A stretch of 16,582 nucleotides of DNA from assembly GCA_900540885.1 (NCBI GenBank), contig UQHJ01000049.1, positions 1 to 16,582 of the forward strand. Reading direction: 5' to 3'. Shown here in pieces: positions 7,810-15,056 of this stretch (the stretch's first letter is position 1; the number at the start of each line of letters is the position of its first letter). The DNA is from an uncultured Prevotella sp. Lineage in GTDB: Bacteria > Bacteroidota > Bacteroidia > Bacteroidales > Bacteroidaceae. The position numbers and the translations under genes were made by a program. The notes beneath the pieces are model-generated. The model was not told the DNA's origin, searched no databases, and was given only the letters and a program-made list of their open reading frames with translations.

Positions 7810-8700
7810 TTAAGCTTCAAAATTCTTTACAAACTTCTCAATAGCCTTATATGTCTCTTCGCGTGCAGGAACGAGCGGTAAGCGCAGTCTGTTGAGAGTC
7901 TTTCCTTGTATGCCCAATAGCGACTTGATACCTGCGGGATTGCCGTCGGCAGAAAGCAACTTGTAAGCAGTGCTTAGTTCGCGGTGCATCTTTAAAGCAT
8001 TGTTATAGTCACCAGTTAAGGCATTGTGCACCATGCTGCCAAATTCTTTAGGATAAGCATTGCCAATAACCGATATTACACCTTGTGCACCAATGGTGAG
8101 CAACTCAAACGTGATAGAATCGTCACCGCTCAGTACTTCAAATCCTTCGGGAGCCTGTTCAATGATGTCCTCTATCTGTCCAATCTTACCAGAAGCCTCT
8201 TTGATAGCCACTACATTGTCGCAATCGTGCGCAATGCGTAATGTCGTTTCAGCTTCGATGTTAACGCCTGTACGTCCTGGAACGTTGTAGAGCACAACGG
8301 GGAGTGGGCTGTTATTCGCTACGGTGGTGAAATGTTGGTACAGGCCCTCTTGTGAAGGCTTGTTATAAAATGGGGCAACGATAAGTACACCCTCAAAACC
8401 GTCAAGGTTGGTATGTTGTAAATCTTCGACGACGCGAGCGGTGCAGTTGCTGCCAGCGCCTAAGAGCAATGGAACACGTTTATTGTTAACTTTGATGACG
8501 CAGTCCATAATGGCGCGTTTCTCTTCAGCTGTTAAGCAGGGAGTTTCGGCGGTAGTGCCCAAAACGCACAAAAAGTCGATGCCACCTTCGATTTGATTTT
8601 CAACCAAAGCGGCAAGTTGGTCAAAGTCAACGTTTCCGTCTTCTTTAAAAGGAGTGACAAGTGCAATGCCCAGTCCTTTAAATGGATTCACTCTTTTCAT
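7810..8700 (-). CDS. dapA: 4-hydroxy-tetrahydrodipicolinate synthase
   Basis: Condenses pyruvate with L-aspartate 4-semialdehyde, the first step dedicated to lysine and meso-diaminopimelate (peptidoglycan) synthesis. The 296-residue TIM-barrel protein has the family length. Active-site features: GTTAET (48-53) with T49/T50, YNVPGRTG (138-145) with Y138 and R143, and the Schiff-base lysine K167 in VVAIKEASG. IALVTPFKEDG (12-22) is the usual N-terminal block and NPAGIKSLL (254-262) the usual C-terminal one. All catalytic residues are present, which separates it from the related N-acetylneuraminate lyases. It is transcribed alone, from a promoter partly formed by an intergenic repeat (8784-8814), and ends at a strong hairpin. 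Confidence 0.96.
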   Translation of the reverse strand: MKRVNPFKGLGIALVTPFKEDGNVDFDQLAALVENQIEGGIDFLCVLGTTAETPCLTAEEKRAIMDCVIKVNNKRVPLLLGAGSNCTARVVEDLQHTNLDGFEGVLIVAPFYNKPSQEGLYQHFTTVANNSPLPVVLYNVPGRTGVNIEAETTLRIAHDCDNVVAIKEASGKIGQIEDIIEQAPEGFEVLSGDDSITFELLTIGAQGVISVIGNAYPKEFGSMVHNALTGDYNNALKMHRELSTAYKLLSADGNPAGIKSLLGIQGKTLNRLRLPLVPAREETYKAIEKFVKNFEA

Positions 8701-8783
8701 ATAGTGTATAGGGTGTAATTATTTACAATCGTAGTGTAGTAGTTGTACCATATATTTATAATAAGGTATGGTGCAATTCGTTG

Positions 8784-8814
8784 CAAAGTTAGTGCAAACC
8801 GAACGCAATACAAA
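8784..8814 (-). promoter_or_regulatory. dapA promoter, overlapping a repeat unit
   Basis: Minus strand -33 TTTG (8811-8814), 19-base spacer, -7 TAACTTTG (8784-8791). The -33 box and spacer fall inside the modular repeat, and the -33 box lies in the stem of its hairpin. Predicted transcription start near 8777, a leader of about 77 nt. Confidence 0.7.
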
Positions 8815-9016
8815 ACGAAAAAAGAATTTTTTCGTTTTGTATTGCTGAGGTGCCGCCTAACTTGCCGTTAGAAAAGTTAGTGCAAGGCGAGAGAAGAGCA
8901 AAATGAAAGTCAAAAAACTTTCATTTTCTCTACCGAGCCGCCGCCTAACTTGCCGTTAGAAAAGTTCGTGCAAACCGAACGCAATACAAAACGAAAAAGA
9001 ATTTTTTTCGTTTTGA
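8788..9016. repeat. Modular intergenic repeat array (linker plus hairpins)
   Basis: A 34-nt linker starting GCCGCCTAACTTGCCGTTAG occurs at 8852-8885 and 8940-8973 (one mismatch). It alternates with hairpins: 8805-8845 (perfect 19-bp stem, 3-nt loop), 8900-8927 (unrelated AAAATGAAAGT/ACTTTCATTTT stem) and a degraded copy of the first from 8981 to 9016. The linker itself holds a CTAAC/GTTAG mini-hairpin. 8785-8861 is identical to 16506-16582 (77 bp). No frame in it looks coding. A REP/BIME-like dispersed family is the best description. Confidence 0.8.
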
Positions 9017-9197
9017 AAGGGCAACAACGCATAGCTCAGGGCAACACCCTGGGGCAACAAAAAAACATTGGGACGATTGATTATAGCATTTATGGAATAA
9101 GGGGGGATATGCCGTGTGTGGCACGTGAAATCCTTTTGAAAGAAACATTTCAACAATGTTCATCCCCCTCTTTTGTGATACCACAGCAAAAAAGTCG
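9017..9197. other. Non-coding gap before the GH84 promoter
   Basis: No gene seen. 9020-9060 carries GGGCAAC three times and a CAGGG/CCCTG hairpin; it resembles short repeats I recall being dispersed in Bacteroidota intergenic regions (weak memory). GGGGGAT near 9102-9108 can pair with ATCCCCC at 9162-9168. The frame from 8950 that runs into the GH84 gene through here is not a plausible N-terminal extension. Confidence 0.4.
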
Positions 9198-9205
9198 TAC
9201 CTTTA
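9198..9205 (+). promoter_or_regulatory. Probable -7 element of the GH84 gene
   Basis: TACCTTTA departs from TAnnTTTG only in the last base and lies 44 bases before the ATG. TTTG at 9172-9175 is 22 bases upstream, a longer spacer than the usual 19-21, so the promoter is tentative. Confidence 0.4.
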
Positions 9206-9249
9206 CACCCGAAAACAAAACAATTTCATTAACAATAACCCTAAAGACT

Positions 9250-12087
9250 ATGATTCCTTTTAAGAAAGTGTGTCTGATGTTGATTTGCGCATTGGCTGTG
9301 CAAATAACCTCGTGGGCACAACAAGTGCAGGTGTCACCTGTCCCCCAATCAGTAACCTGGGGCGAAAAGGCATTCACATCTGCCGAGGCTAAGTACACCC
9401 TTACAAAGTCCGAAACGACCGATGCTTATGCCGTGGCTTTGCTGCAAGAGAACCTCACCCTTGTCAATGAGGGAGGCATTCACATTACCTTAGGTAAGAA
9501 AGGCGAAGCAGCTGTGAGCGCTGTCGAAGCTAACATTCCCCAAACTGCCGAAGGCTACTACCTGAAGGTGACTGCCGATGGCATTGTTGTGGCAGGTACC
9601 GACGATGCGGGTACCTACTATGGTGTGCAAACCCTCTTGCAAATTTTGGCACAGCCCGAGGTTATGGCTGTTGAAATTAAAGACTACCCTGCTTGTGCAC
9701 AGCGTGGTGTGATTGAAGGTTTCTATGGTAACCCTTGGAGTGATGCTGACCGCAAAAGCCAATTCGACTTCTATGGCAAAAACAAGATGAACATCTATGT
9801 TTATGGCCCTAAAGACGACCCCTACCACCGCACTAAGTGGCGCGAAAACTATCCAGAGGATAAAGCTGCCATTATACGCGGTTTGGCTGAAGCTGCCAAA
9901 AAGAACCACGTGTCGTTTGTGTGGTCTATCCACACTGGTGGATCAATCTCGAACAGTGAGGCAGACTTCAAAGCTGTTGTTAAAAAGTTGGAACACGTTT
10001 ACTCATTAGGCGTGCGCAACTTCTCTATCTTCTTCGATGACTTTGGCGGTGCTGATGCTGACTTACAAGTGGCTGAGTGCAACTACGTTTGGAAAAACTT
10101 TATTGAGAAGCACGACGACCTTGACCGTCTCTCAATGTGCCCCACTAAGTATAATGCAGCTTATGCCAGCTGGAACCAAAACGATGCTTACTTGCGTGGT
10201 TTGGGTAACGGACTGCACAAAGGCATTGAGGTGATGTGGACAGGTGCTGGCGTAGCCGACATGATTAACCAAAGCGACTTGGACTTCTTTAAAACGGCTA
10301 CCAACGGTATGGCTCCTTTCATTTGGCTCAACTACCCTGTCAACGACTATTGCATTGGTCACATGCTTATGGGTAAGTTCTATGGCAACGACCAAGGCGA
10401 CAATGCCTTTGGTGGTAAAATGACAGCCTTCACAAGCAACCCCATGGAATATGCCGAGGCTTCGAAAGTTGCACTCTATGGTGTGGCTGACTATGCATGG
10501 AACATGAAGGACTATAATCCCGAGGCAAACTGGGAACGCGCCATTAAGTATTTAATGCCCAACAATGCTGAGGCATACCACGTGTTCTGCGAACACAATG
10601 TTGACTTGGGGTGGACTGTTCATGGTATGCGTCGCGAAGGCGAAAGCCCCAACTTTAATGCCGATGGCACTTTGGCTGAAAAGAAGGCTCAGTTCGACTT
10701 AATGGTTACTTCAGCCGATGCACTGCTTGCCGACACTTATAACCCCGCTCTCATCACCGAAATCACACCGTGGTTGCAAAAGATGAAGTATATGGGACAA
10801 CGTGGACAGAAGATTGTGGAAATGTGGGGCTGCATTGAAAGTGGCGACACGGCTACCTTCCTTCAAGACTATCGCGACATACAGGCTATTTTGCTAAAGG
10901 AGGACGCACTTACTTCGCGCGACTTTGCGGGAACCATTAAGATGGCTAAGCCCGTTGTGGCAAGTCAAAAAATTGAGCCTTACTTGAAGCAGCAAGTTAA
11001 CGAGTTGATCATTGCCTACAAAGAGCGCTACACCGAGGGTTGGGAAAACTTCCCCATGCAGGTGCTTGAATCGGGCACTTACTACATCAAGTACAACGGC
11101 AAGTACCTCTACAACAAGGATGCCTCTGCCGACCGCACGGGCGACTTCCCCATTTGGGCTGATGAGGTGGACGATGCACAACCACAAAAGTGTGAGTGGA
11201 ACATCAGCATTGATGCTCAAACGGGTCGTTACAAAATTACCAATGCACAAGATGGTCGCTATCTGAACGAGAATGGTCAGTTCTGGGCTAACAAGGTTAC
11301 CAACGCTTATGATGGCGAATGGAATAGCTACAACATCTTCCGTGTTAACGGCATGTATGCTATCCAAACTCCCTCAAAGGCTAAGAACTATTTCATGGGT
11401 GCTAACGACAATCGCATCATTTCGAACAACAAGCCTTTGAGCATTGCTAAGGATAAGACTCCTATTCTCCACATTAACGATGCTATCTTTGAGATTGTTC
11501 CTGTTAAGGGTAACAACACGGAGCATCCTACCATTGTGAGTGGTAAGCGCTATTACGTTAAGAATGCCAAGGGGGAATATCTCACTACTACGGCTGCTCT
11601 CACAGCATGGAGCCGTCCTACCTTCCAAGCTAAGGCACAAACTGAATCGAAGCGACAATATCAGCAATGGACCATCACCATCGATGACAACTCGGGTCGT
11701 TGGAAGATTTCTTTTAACGACAGCAAGTTCCTTGATGAAGAGGGGCGCATCAACAAGAACGCCTATTTCTCAGAATGGAACTCTGTTATCATGAACGAGG
11801 TTGGTGGTCATTGGGCCATTCAGAGTGTTACTCCTGAAGCTAATCCGCGCACATGGGGTGTTACCACTGACAACAATATTAACTATGCCGACACTGAGTT
11901 GAAGGATAGCTATGTATTTACCATTGCCGATGTTGCAGCCGAAGATTTGGTAAGTAGCATCAGTGCCCCCATTATTAGCCCCGCCAAAAAGAGCGACACA
12001 AGTATCTACGACCTCTCAGGTCGCAAAGTTAAGCGCACTGCTAAACACGGTGTTTACATCAAAAGTGGCAAAAAGGTTATTAAGTAA
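9250..12087 (+). CDS. Secreted beta-N-acetylglucosaminidase, GH84, with duplicated C-terminal modules
   Basis: A 945-residue exported glycosidase expected to remove terminal beta-N-acetylglucosamine (host O-GlcNAc, mucin or similar glycans) by substrate-assisted catalysis. Order: signal peptide 1-23 (ends SWAQQ); GH20b-like N-terminal domain ~25-145; GH84 barrel ~148-430 with QRGVIEGFYGNPWSDADR (151-168), YGPKDDPYHRTKWR (185-198) and the catalytic pair D263-D264 in FFDDFGG; helical domain ~430-600; two related modules (~605-750 and ~761-893), each with a YYIK/YYVK strand, EWNI or QWTI, GRYKI/GRWKI, EWNS and YAIQ/WAIQ, probably beta-trefoil-like binding domains; and a Prevotella-type tail IYDLSGRKV...GVYIKSGKKVIK. 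The frame is open 100 codons further upstream, but that stretch crosses repeats and the promoter; the ATG at 9250 begins a clean signal peptide. Close in plan to Bacteroides thetaiotaomicron BtGH84. Confidence 0.93.
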   Translation: MIPFKKVCLMLICALAVQITSWAQQVQVSPVPQSVTWGEKAFTSAEAKYTLTKSETTDAYAVALLQENLTLVNEGGIHITLGKKGEAAVSAVEANIPQTAEGYYLKVTADGIVVAGTDDAGTYYGVQTLLQILAQPEVMAVEIKDYPACAQRGVIEGFYGNPWSDADRKSQFDFYGKNKMNIYVYGPKDDPYHRTKWRENYPEDKAAIIRGLAEAAKKNHVSFVWSIHTGGSISNSEADFKAVVKKLEHVYSLGVRNFSIFFDDFGGADADLQVAECNYVWKNFIEKHDDLDRLSMCPTKYNAAYASWNQNDAYLRGLGNGLHKGIEVMWTGAGVADMINQSDLDFFKTATNGMAPFIWLNYPVNDYCIGHMLMGKFYGNDQGDNAFGGKMTAFTSNPMEYAEASKVALYGVADYAWNMKDYNPEANWERAIKYLMPNNAEAYHVFCEHNVDLGWTVHGMRREGESPNFNADGTLAEKKAQFDLMVTSADALLADTYNPALITEITPWLQKMKYMGQRGQKIVEMWGCIESGDTATFLQDYRDIQAILLKEDALTSRDFAGTIKMAKPVVASQKIEPYLKQQVNELIIAYKERYTEGWENFPMQVLESGTYYIKYNGKYLYNKDASADRTGDFPIWADEVDDAQPQKCEWNISIDAQTGRYKITNAQDGRYLNENGQFWANKVTNAYDGEWNSYNIFRVNGMYAIQTPSKAKNYFMGANDNRIISNNKPLSIAKDKTPILHINDAIFEIVPVKGNNTEHPTIVSGKRYYVKNAKGEYLTTTAALTAWSRPTFQAKAQTESKRQYQQWTITIDDNSGRWKISFNDSKFLDEEGRINKNAYFSEWNSVIMNEVGGHWAIQSVTPEANPRTWGVTTDNNINYADTELKDSYVFTIADVAAEDLVSSISAPIISPAKKSDTSIYDLSGRKVKRTAKHGVYIKSGKKVIK

Positions 12088-12111
12088 TTTGCCTCTGAAT
12101 TGATAGTTTTT

Positions 12112-12145
12112 AAAAGTCCCAGCCTTTTTAGGTTGGGACTTTTTT
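12112..12145 (+). terminator. GH84 intrinsic terminator
   Basis: AAAAGTCCCAGCC (12112-12124) pairs with 12131-12143 (one G-T), 6-nt loop, followed by a T run. It starts 24 bases after the stop codon. Confidence 0.85.
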
Positions 12146-12277
12146 GATGGGGAAGATGGGGCTATGATTAGGAAACTGGTCTGCGTTATCTTTAAAATAC
12201 GATATTGGAACCTATAAACTAGGGTGTTCAAAATACAGACGAAAATCCTGCTAAAAAAGTGTGTGATATCATTAGAC

Positions 12278-12344
12278 CAATAGTTCGTTAAAAATTAGCC
12301 AAGCCAAAGCTGCTTAGGCTTGGCTAATTTTTAACGAACTATTG
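12278..12344. repeat. Perfect 28-bp inverted repeat (hairpin)
   Basis: Arms 12278-12305 and 12317-12344 are exact reverse complements around an 11-nt loop. The stem includes TTAGCCAAGCC/GGCTTGGCTAA. There is no T-tract directly after either arm and no flanking duplication. It could be a boundary terminator between the GH84 gene and the island, or a MITE relic. Confidence 0.75.
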
Positions 12345-12434
12345 TATGTATTTAAATTTAATTAGGCGTTAGAGCCTGTTTTCCCACAAATATATGGGAT
12401 TTTGGCAACATTTGCCAATATAGGAGACTGAAGC
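12345..12434. other. Non-coding stretch with small hairpins
   Basis: No gene. Three short hairpins follow one another: AGGC/GCCT (12364-12377), CCCA/TGGG (12383-12398) and TTGGCAA/TTGCCAA with a 3-nt loop (12402-12418). Confidence 0.4.
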
Positions 12435-12514
12435 GGGCTTGATTTATGTTTTGCTGTGGTTCCTTTTTTATCTCGTGGGCATGTGATTGGAAAATCTCAT
12501 CTTAATTTCAGTCT
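12435..12514 (-). repeat. 80-bp long-range inverted repeat, right arm
   Basis: Inverted partner of 733-812, about 96% identical, with three substitutions. Sequence similarity ends sharply on both sides of each copy. Confidence 0.85.
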
Positions 12515-12561
12515 TTTTAAAACCTATAACAAATAATGTCTTTATTCTTATTGATTTTTAG

Positions 12562-12569
12562 TAACTTTG
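12562..12569 (+). promoter_or_regulatory. -7 element before a hairpin-rich leader
   Basis: TAACTTTG matches TAnnTTTG. The -33 region is only a weak TTTA. Transcription from here would yield a leader of about 330 nt ahead of the gene at 12906, or a separate small RNA. Confidence 0.5.
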
Positions 12570-12574
12570 CAGCG

Positions 12575-12862
12575 CAATCGCAATAAATGCGTTTGCAAAA
12601 CATACATAAGGCGTCATCAACGCTTAGTTCATTGATTATTCTGAACGTAGGAAATTCAAAATGCTTGTCAATGGCTTAGCAGAGAAGATGTCACGGGTAG
12701 GTTGTATAATCAACCCTCGTAGTGTGCCAAGGAGGACAAACTTCAGCGGCACACTTTTCGGGGTTTATATAACTTTCAGCGTGAGATTCTATCTGTTCGT
12801 CATCAAGCAATGGTTTCCTACGACCAAGAATAAGTGACGGGCAAGTATAGAGTCTCACGCTT
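12575..12862 (+). ncRNA. Candidate structured RNA or long structured leader
   Basis: Between a -7 element and the DUF4468-like gene there is no credible coding frame but a succession of stems: GCGT/ACGC (12611-12623), GTTCA/TGAAC (12627-12646), GGTTG/CAACC (12700-12715), AGTGTGCC/GGCACACT (12721-12755) and a long stem pairing 12779-12802 with 12835-12860 (GCGTGAGA/TCTCACGC tips, inner GTCA/TGAC). I do not recognise the family. The final long hairpin recalls a retron msd, but no reverse transcriptase is present. A cis-acting leader, a free sRNA and a recombination site are all possible. Confidence 0.4.
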
Positions 12863-12905
12863 TGCGTTTAACAAAATGATTATATAACCTTCAAAAAAGT
12901 AAAGT

Positions 12906-13628
12906 ATGAAAAGATTTATTCTGTTGTTGTCATTAATGTGTTTTGTATTTGGAATGCAAGCACAAAATAAGAGTAAGGCACGAAGAGGAACATATGTAAA
13001 AAGAGCTGCTATCACTAAAAGAACTTCAACTCCAAAAGTACACAAAATTACCCCAATGACAAGAGATCAAATATCAGAATATACTAAACACATGGTAGAT
13101 TCTATTCAAATGGATGGCACGAATTGGGAGAGTATTATAAAATTGCCAGGTCTCACAAAGACAGATATTTATCGCTTTGCCAAAGAATATATGAGTAAAG
13201 CGTTTACCAACTGGGCAAAAAACGTACAGATAGACGATTCCGAAAATGGGAAAATAGTTTGTATAGCTGTCATGCAAACTATTGCTACAAAGCGAATTAG
13301 TTCCATGGATGGTAATTCATGCGTTGAGGTGTTTAACGGAAATACAAAACAAACATTAACTCTTGATATTAAAGACGAGAGGGTAAGAGTGCGTGGTGAA
13401 GGATTTACATGGACAGGAAAAGCCACATTATACATAGGAAACACAAGCTGTGATCCGAGCTATTATTATGGAGAAGGAATGTTGACTATGAGTATGCTTA
13501 TTGAAGATAAAGATCATCTTGTCGAAGGGAAAGCAAAATTTTGCGAGGCATTACGCTTAGGGGCTTTACAATATCTTACAGGACTTAGAAACTATGCTTT
13601 GAAAGCAAAATTGGATGATGATTTCTGA
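12906..13628 (+). CDS. Exported DUF4468-like protein of unknown function
   Basis: A 240-residue protein with a clear signal peptide: MKRFILLLSLMCFVFGMQAQ, cleavage expected after residue 20. A basic stretch rich in Lys, Arg and Thr follows (22-45), then a globular part. Residues ~80-170 follow the DUF4468 plan known in Bacteroidota: LTKTDIYRFAKEYMSKAF (83-100), then VQIDDSENGKIVC (107-119) and a strand LTLDIKDERVRVRGEG (151-166), corresponding to the usual 'YxxAxxWxxxxF ... DxxxGxIxG ... ltidvkdGRYR' pattern. DUF4468 proteins are small envelope proteins of unknown role. The gene is AT-richer than the housekeeping block and heads a three-gene plus-strand set, 30 bases before the exonuclease. 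The start is the only ATG giving a signal peptide. The family call is from pattern memory. Confidence 0.7.
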   Translation: MKRFILLLSLMCFVFGMQAQNKSKARRGTYVKRAAITKRTSTPKVHKITPMTRDQISEYTKHMVDSIQMDGTNWESIIKLPGLTKTDIYRFAKEYMSKAFTNWAKNVQIDDSENGKIVCIAVMQTIATKRISSMDGNSCVEVFNGNTKQTLTLDIKDERVRVRGEGFTWTGKATLYIGNTSCDPSYYYGEGMLTMSMLIEDKDHLVEGKAKFCEALRLGALQYLTGLRNYALKAKLDDDF

Positions 13629-13658
13629 TAGAATGTTTGATGTAAAATATAGTAACAT

Positions 13659-14627
13659 ATGTACAAAGCACAATGGAAAGAGTTTCTTAACGAGAAACAA
13701 ACAGTATTGATTTTTGATACAGAGACTACAGGTCTTAGTTCCGTCGATAATGATATATTGTCATTATCGTGGCAAGTTGTGAATCTTCATACATGGGAAA
13801 AGTTGTCTGATGGCAATGTTTACTTTGATTGGGTGTCAGAGGAACGTATTAATCCTATTGCCATAAGAACTAATGGTCTCACAAGAGGGCGTTTGGCAGA
13901 ACTTGGTACAATCAGCCGGAAAGAAGGTATAGGAATGTTCATTGAGGCATTGTGTAATGTTGATATTGTAGTCGCACATAACGCTTTATTTGACAAAAGA
14001 TTCGTTGATGTAACAATAGAAAGAGAAGGATTGATTCCTATAACATGGCCAATAATTTTTGATACTAAAAATTCAACGACAACTTACTGCCATATTCCTA
14101 AAAAAGGTGGAGGTTACAAGGAACCTCAACTTGAAGAACTTGCACATGCCCTTGAAATAGATGATACAGACATTGCTTATCATCAATCTTTTTCTGATGT
14201 AGAACTTACAAAACGTTGCTTTCGTAAAATTGTAGAAGAGGGATTGATTATACCAACAACTTCCGATTCACATAAAGAACAAAAAGGAACAAAAAAATCT
14301 AAATTTGAAGCAGACCATTTCAAATCTGTTAGTGTAGATGGTCTTGATATTGAAGATGAATTACTTTATGATTTTGACTTTGTAGGAAAGAAGTGTATTG
14401 TATCTGGGATATCGCCTTATAGAGACCAACTAAAGAATTTTCTTTCTGAAATTGGGGCGATTCTTCCCAAAGGAAAAGTAAGTGGTTCAACCAATGTCTT
14501 GATTGTTGGAGAAAATGTAGGTCCTGACAAAAAGAAGATTGCTTTGGAACAAAAAGGAAAACGACCGGATTCTTTCCATATCTTTAGTCAAGAGGCTGTC
14601 GCTTACAAATTAGGTTTGATGGACTAA
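13659..14627 (+). CDS. DEDDh 3'-5' exonuclease with C-terminal BRCT domain
   Basis: A 322-residue cytoplasmic protein. The N-terminal ~195 residues form a DnaQ/RNase T-type exonuclease with all catalytic residues: D20 and E22 in IFDTETTGL, D112 in AHNALFDKRF, and H175/D180 in YHQSFSDVEL, the DEDDh pattern. A Lys/Ser-rich linker (~203-235) leads to a BRCT domain (~240-305; FVGKKCIVSGISPYRDQLKN, GAILPKGKVSGSTNVLIVGE), the fold that binds phosphorylated partners or DNA ends in NAD-dependent ligases and repair proteins. Single-strand or 3'-end trimming in repair or defence is plausible; no specific pathway is shown. It sits between an exported DUF4468-like protein and a small membrane protein, with gaps of 30 and 22 bases, suggesting one transcript. 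Confidence 0.85.
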   Translation: MYKAQWKEFLNEKQTVLIFDTETTGLSSVDNDILSLSWQVVNLHTWEKLSDGNVYFDWVSEERINPIAIRTNGLTRGRLAELGTISRKEGIGMFIEALCNVDIVVAHNALFDKRFVDVTIEREGLIPITWPIIFDTKNSTTTYCHIPKKGGGYKEPQLEELAHALEIDDTDIAYHQSFSDVELTKRCFRKIVEEGLIIPTTSDSHKEQKGTKKSKFEADHFKSVSVDGLDIEDELLYDFDFVGKKCIVSGISPYRDQLKNFLSEIGAILPKGKVSGSTNVLIVGENVGPDKKKIALEQKGKRPDSFHIFSQEAVAYKLGLMD

Positions 14628-14649
14628 CAACAATGTATTTCTTTTGCAT

Positions 14650-15054
14650 ATGAATAATGAGAAGAAAATAGAAACATCTACGGCTGTTGGTGGTATTACA
14701 CTTTTTGTTTCATGCTATGGTATAAGTATTTATGACCAAACCACACATGATTCTTACACAAATTACCAAGATAAGTTGCCAATGGAAACAATTCTGGTGA
14801 CCTGTTTGGTTACTGGAATTGTATTGGCAATTGTTACGTGGTTGTGTTTAACTCTCTATGATTGCCATAAAAAGGCAAAAGAAAAAAATGGTGTTAGCAC
14901 ATTAGAACTTTTTAGTAAGGAAGTCTTTTGCAAGCGTACCTTTGTTGGGTTGATAGTTCTAATCGTAGTGTCTTTTCTTGTAGTGTTTCTTGGGCTTGCT
15001 CTTTTAGCATTAGCTATTTTCTTTATACCTTTATTAAAAGGAAAATTTAAGTAA
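14650..15054 (+). CDS. Small membrane protein, three predicted TM segments
   Basis: A 134-residue protein I do not recognise. Hydrophobic stretches at about 11-28, 46-70 and 98-129 should each span the inner membrane, with a charged Lys-rich loop (74-95) between the second and third and a basic C-terminus (KGKFK). A TTG two codons earlier (14644) is also in frame, but ATG at 14650 is the better start. It begins 22 bases after the exonuclease stop, so it is probably co-transcribed. Its end abuts a tyrosine-recombinase remnant (15057-15203), which makes it possible that the original 3' end was altered by recombination, although the protein ends naturally. Confidence 0.6.
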   Translation: MNNEKKIETSTAVGGITLFVSCYGISIYDQTTHDSYTNYQDKLPMETILVTCLVTGIVLAIVTWLCLTLYDCHKKAKEKNGVSTLELFSKEVFCKRTFVGLIVLIVVSFLVVFLGLALLALAIFFIPLLKGKFK

Positions 15055-15056
15055 AG

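Noticed and set aside
8788..9016. CRISPR array
   Set aside because: Only two to three linker copies, inter-linker sequences are self-complementary hairpins of unequal size, and no cas gene is present.
8945..9184. 79-residue minus-strand frame before GH84
   Set aside because: Lies in repeats; the Cys-rich peptide looks like translation of a dispersed non-coding repeat.
8950..9249. N-terminal extension of the GH84 reading frame by 100 codons
   Set aside because: It crosses the repeat array and the likely promoter, and would bury the signal peptide that begins at 9250.
9490..9933. 147-residue minus-strand frame inside the GH84 gene
   Set aside because: Antisense shadow created by the codon bias of the GH84 gene. 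The same applies to other long antisense frames in fbp and dapA.
12364..12377. Integron attC-like core
   Set aside because: The GTTAGAG does not satisfy GTTRRRY with a matching RYYYAAC partner, and no integron integrase is present.
12779..12860. Retron msd-like hairpin
   Set aside because: No reverse transcriptase is encoded anywhere nearby and no a1/a2 repeat pair is evident; kept only as an unidentified structured region.
12838..13045. Minus-strand 75-residue frame opposite the DUF4468-like gene start
   Set aside because: Overlaps the coding start and signal peptide region of the plus-strand gene and has no recognisable features.
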